Shown here piece after piece: positions 61,428 to 64,000 of a DNA stretch of 64,000 nt. Numbering within the stretch: the stretch's first letter is position 1; every line of letters begins with the position of its first letter. The translations under genes were made by a program, and so were the position numbers. Where the stretch lies: NCBI GenBank assembly GCA_003963305.1, contig RXJR01000018.1:254247-318246 (forward strand), read 5' to 3'. Origin of the DNA: Candidatus Melainabacteria bacterium. Lineage in GTDB: Bacteria > Cyanobacteriota > Vampirovibrionia > Obscuribacterales > Obscuribacteraceae. The notes beneath the pieces are model-generated. The model saw only the letters and a list, made by a program, of their open reading frames with translations. It searched no databases and had not been told where the DNA came from.

Positions 61428-62531
61428 ATGAGCCCTTCCGACAACTCAGAGGCCGAACCGACCGGAGTACCCGGCCGATACTGGCATTACGTAGAAGAGG
61501 GCAGCAAAATTTTTTGCGACCTGTGCCCCCGCGCTTGCGTGTTAAAAGCCGGAGATCGCGGCTTTTGCTTCGTGCGCAAGAACGTGGATGGGCAAATGAT
61601 GCTAACCACTTACGGTCGCAGCACTGGCTTCTGTGTCGATCCCATTGAAAAGAAACCGCTTAATCATTTCTTGCCGGGCTCGAGTGTACTTTCATTTGGA
61701 ACCGCTGGATGTAATCTGGGCTGCCAGTTTTGCCAGAACTGGTCCATCAGCAAGTCGCGGGAAATCGAACAACTTAGTGAGGTGGCTACACCAGAGGATA
61801 TCGCTACCGCCGCTCAGAGACTGGGTTGCAATAGCGTCGCATTCACTTACAACGATCCCGTTATCTGGGCTGAATACGCCATTGATACAGCTAAAGCTTG
61901 CCACCAGGTCGGCATTAAAACAGTTGCCGTGACGGCTGGATATATCACCAGGGAGGCCAGACCTGAGTTCTATTCCGTCATTGATGCCGCTAACGTTGAC
62001 CTGAAAGCATTTACGGAACGCTTTTACGAAAAGTTGACTCTGTCTGCGCTCGAGCCTGTGTTGGATACGCTCAAGTGGCTCAAACATGAGTCAGATGTCT
62101 GGTTCGAAATTACAAATCTGATGATTCCAGATGAAAATGACTCTTTCGATGAAATTGAGCGGATGTGCGACTGGATAGTCACGAACATTGGCGATTCCGT
62201 TCCCATTCACTTCACGGCGTTTCATCCTGATTATCGTGTCAAACATCGACCGCCCACTCCGCATCAGACTTTGATTCGTGCACGCGACCAGGCTATCAAG
62301 GCTGGAATCAAATACGCATACGTTGGCAATGTTAACGATGCTGAGCGGCAGAGCACCTATTGTCCGAACTGCTCAAAGTTGCTGATTGAACGTGATTGGT
62401 ATGAGCTGGGTCGTTACGACATTAAGAATGGTTGCTGTAAGCATTGCAAGACTGCCATTGCCGGTGTTTTTGATAAGAACAAAGGCACCTGGGGGCGCAA
62501 GAGAATGCCCGTTATATTCGACCGTGCCTGA
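61428..62531 (+). CDS. amrS: AmmeMemoRadiSam-system radical SAM enzyme
   Basis: A 367-residue protein. The N-terminal Cys pair is FCDLCPRACVLKAGDRGFC, the radical SAM cluster motif is CNLGCQFC (CxxxCxxC, ~residues 97-104) following LSFGTAG, and FTYNDPVIWAEYAIDTAKA is typical of this family, which is related to pyruvate-formate-lyase activase. The C-terminal Cys pairs STYCPNCSKLL and NGCCKHCKTA probably bind another metal. AmrS normally occurs with AmrA and AmrB (Memo-like); neither is in this window. The natural substrate is not known. The start is ATG 61428; no strong ribosome binding site is visible. Confidence 0.9.
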   Translation: MSPSDNSEAEPTGVPGRYWHYVEEGSKIFCDLCPRACVLKAGDRGFCFVRKNVDGQMMLTTYGRSTGFCVDPIEKKPLNHFLPGSSVLSFGTAGCNLGCQFCQNWSISKSREIEQLSEVATPEDIATAAQRLGCNSVAFTYNDPVIWAEYAIDTAKACHQVGIKTVAVTAGYITREARPEFYSVIDAANVDLKAFTERFYEKLTLSALEPVLDTLKWLKHESDVWFEITNLMIPDENDSFDEIERMCDWIVTNIGDSVPIHFTAFHPDYRVKHRPPTPHQTLIRARDQAIKAGIKYAYVGNVNDAERQSTYCPNCSKLLIERDWYELGRYDIKNGCCKHCKTAIAGVFDKNKGTWGRKRMPVIFDRA

Positions 62532-62615
62532 AGCTTTTCCCGAAGCCGACAAAGGTTTTGTAGCAACGAGCTCAATTGCATTTACAATTGAAAGATTAAC
62601 CATCCTCAGCTCGCG

Positions 62616-62822
62616 TTGATACCAGACATAGTGCAACAGATAATAATTCTACGAATAATGATGTTTATCGTCGGTTCCGTGTTTCTCGGCGGTGGTCTAC
62701 TTTTTGTTAAGCAATCGCTCGACGACGCAAAAAACGTGATTGAATCTGTTGTGTTCGCCCTGATGGGTGTGATGACAGGTCTGCTACTTTGCTTCTGGGC
62801 TATTGCAGGCATTCCGGACTAA
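62616..62822 (+). CDS. Small two-helix membrane protein
   Basis: About 68 residues from a TTG at 62616, with no ribosome binding site before it; in-frame ATGs at codons 15-16 are alternatives. Two hydrophobic segments (IILRIMMFIVGSVFLGGGLLFV and VIESVVFALMGVMTGLLLCFWAI) surround a charged loop (KQSLDDAKN). No known family. It is 14 bp upstream of the TPR gene, so probably co-transcribed. Confidence 0.5.
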   Translation: MIPDIVQQIIILRIMMFIVGSVFLGGGLLFVKQSLDDAKNVIESVVFALMGVMTGLLLCFWAIAGIPD

Positions 62823-62836
62823 TTGAGGATTAAGAC

Positions 62837-63472
62837 ATGAATTTGATGCGCTCTACCTTGCGAGCTGGACTGCTGGTCAGCCTGGCGTTGTCGTTGGCTC
62901 CTATCGTTTGCAGCCCCGCGATGGCCAAAGATAAGGAAGGCAGGGCAGGCAGCTGGAAGAGTGGCGCACAAGGGGCCCCTGACCTGAACGCCTGTAAGAA
63001 ACGTGTGCAGGAGCATCCAGATGACGCGGAAGCTCAGAATGACCTCGGCTGGGCCTGGCGTCAGAACGGTGATTTAAAGTCGGCCGAATCATGTCTTAGA
63101 GAGTCGATTAAGCTCAATCCGAATCTCGGCTATTCGCATTCCAACTTGAGTGTCGTTTTGCTCGATGGCGGACAGAAGGCGGAAGCGTTGACAGAGGCTC
63201 AAAAGGCCGTTGCGCTTGATGCAAAACAGGCTATTTATCAGGCTGTGCTGGGTAATGCTCTGTCGGCAAACGGCGACGCTAAAGGTGCAATCAATGCCTA
63301 CAAAGCTGCACTGGCAATCAGACCCGATTATGAAAATGCGATGTACAACCTTGGTCGCGTGCTCGATCAAGACGGGCAGCAAAACGAAGCGAAGGCCGTT
63401 TTGAGTCAGGCTCTGGCGCTTGATCCAGGCGACGATAGAGTCGTGAAACTGCTTGATCAATTGATGAAGTGA
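62837..63472 (+). CDS. Exported TPR-repeat protein
   Basis: A 211-residue protein. The signal peptide is LRAGLLVSLALSLAPIVCSPAMA-KD. Four to five TPR repeats follow (DAEAQNDLGWAWRQNGDLKSAESCLRESIKLNP, YQAVLGNALSANGDAKGAINAYKAAL, AMYNLGRVLDQDGQQNEAKAVLSQALALDP). There is a good ribosome binding site (TTGAGGATTAAGAC before ATG). It is expected to be periplasmic or lipid-attached and to act as a protein-binding scaffold, as in assembly factors such as PilF/PilW or BamD, but it lacks the features that would allow either assignment. Confidence 0.75.
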   Translation: MNLMRSTLRAGLLVSLALSLAPIVCSPAMAKDKEGRAGSWKSGAQGAPDLNACKKRVQEHPDDAEAQNDLGWAWRQNGDLKSAESCLRESIKLNPNLGYSHSNLSVVLLDGGQKAEALTEAQKAVALDAKQAIYQAVLGNALSANGDAKGAINAYKAALAIRPDYENAMYNLGRVLDQDGQQNEAKAVLSQALALDPGDDRVVKLLDQLMK

Positions 63473-63665
63473 GAATCGGTCGCAACAACTCGCGACGCCC
63501 ATGATTTAATCTGCTCAATTTCCAAAAGTCTTTAGATTCGCACAGGAACTAGGTTTTCCAGTGTTTCTCTCCGGCATTGACGAAGAAAAAATTATGGCTT
63601 TATCAGGTTGCGAACTCCGTTGTTAGTATGTAACTCAGGTAAGCCGAACGAACATTGGAGCCGTC

Positions 63666-63854
63666 ATGAGTTGCGCAAAACTAGCAATAGATGTGACTGA
63701 ACTGGAAAAGTCTTTCGCCCTCAGCCCTGCACCAGGTGCTGTTGCTGCTGAAACCGTGGCACCGCCAAAGAAACGAAGATTTCGCGAGTGCGCCGATTTG
63801 CGTAACTTCTGGGATGAAGATTGCGAGCGCGATTGTAAGAGCGTCTCTGCATAA
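63666..63854 (+). CDS. Small hypothetical protein with good ribosome binding site
   Basis: 62 residues. GGAG lies 6 nt before ATG 63666. The sequence has four Cys (one near the N-terminus, then RECADL...DEDCERDC) and a basic patch (PPKKRRFRE). No known family, no membrane helix. A strong terminator follows at 63893-63923, which supports a real transcript. Confidence 0.5.
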   Translation: MSCAKLAIDVTELEKSFALSPAPGAVAAETVAPPKKRRFRECADLRNFWDEDCERDCKSVSA

Positions 63855-63892
63855 CGTGCGCAATTTGTAGAGTTGTGCCTGAACTTTTAAAC

Positions 63893-63927
63893 GAAAGAGG
63901 AGCAATGTGAGTGCTCCTCTTTCATTT
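63893..63927. terminator. Strong hairpin terminator after the small ORF
   Basis: GAAAGAGGAGCA (63893-63904) pairs perfectly with TGCTCCTCTTTC (63912-63923), a 12-bp stem with a 7-nt loop, followed on the + strand by ATTTG and on the minus strand by GTTTAAAAG. It ends the transcript of the 62-codon ORF and may work in both directions. The 64000 edge is 77 bp further and shows no gene. Confidence 0.75.
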
Positions 63928-64000
63928 GTGCGCTGGGCATGTTCAACAACTCGGAGGTGAAAGTCTTCTACACAGTTTGATGGCAACGAAGTGTTAGTGA

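Noticed and set aside
63681..63986. 101-codon minus-strand ORF at the right edge
   Set aside because: It reads through the terminator hairpin and is antisense to the small ORF with a good ribosome binding site.

Overview
The window looks like ordinary chromosome of a free-living, Gram-negative-type bacterium of roughly balanced base composition. Outer-membrane or periplasm markers (an MlaC-like protein, a KdsC-like phosphatase, PilT, many exported proteins) occur beside a cyanobacteria/plastid-type Ski2-like helicase, a RDD/SpoIIM pair, a SigB/SigF-like sigma factor and large TPR, WD40 and HEAT proteins. This mix is most reminiscent of the non-photosynthetic relatives of cyanobacteria (Melainabacteria/Vampirovibrionia, Obscuribacterales-like). 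That placement is inference from gene style, not from a marker gene. I see no insertion sequence, prophage, CRISPR array or rRNA. One tRNA, tRNA-Pro(GGG), is present.

Layout. 1-9.1 kb: cut-off exported protein, nagB, a matrixin-like metalloprotease, a GT39-like membrane glycosyltransferase, and two large exported repeat proteins (HEAT, TPR). 9.5-16.7 kb: adhE, then a STAS / ABC-2 ATPase / ABC-2 permease / MlaC-like cluster, a ferritin-like protein and a DUF962 protein. 16.7-22.2 kb (minus): a coiled-coil membrane protein, a three-gene operon with four YbjQ-type domains, and a solitary N6-adenine methyltransferase of the Eco57I/PglX type. 22.3-28.4 kb: gltA, RDD/SpoIIM, a SxxK serine hydrolase, a DUF922-like protein and the coaD operon. 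28.7-34.3 kb: histidine kinase, a sigma factor overlapping pilT, small hypotheticals and the tRNA. 34.4-39.4 kb: helicase and a divergent two-component pair. 39.4-46.2 kb (minus): an exported WD40-caspase protein, then an apparent operon of a coiled-coil protein, a SelW-type selenoprotein, a DUF4388-like protein and cmk. 46.3-64 kb: superoxide dismutase, a four-repeat GspE-N-like protein with a long Pro/Gln/Trp tail, a kinase-less membrane sensor, a SWIM-SNF2 helicase, TPR proteins, an FAD oxidoreductase with an SLH-like tail, kdsC, a 705-residue unknown protein, amrS and small ORFs.

The most important observation is at 45157-45516 (minus). A SelW/Rdx-family gene is interrupted by an in-frame TGA exactly at the second redox position of the CxxC/CxxU motif (Y-C-G-A-U-G-Y-K). 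It has a good ribosome binding site and ATG upstream, and a bacterial-SECIS-like hairpin with GGU in its loop 15 nt after the TGA. Conventional gene calling would truncate this selenoprotein and lose its active site. The genome should therefore encode selA, selB, selC and selD outside this window.

Other points of interest are a STAS/ABC-2/MlaC gene combination without an MCE protein, nested palindromes between nagB and the protease, a perfect 11-bp inverted repeat in front of the serine hydrolase, and several unusual domain combinations. Many genes start with TTG or GTG; where a Shine-Dalgarno sequence decides between starts, it is stated.
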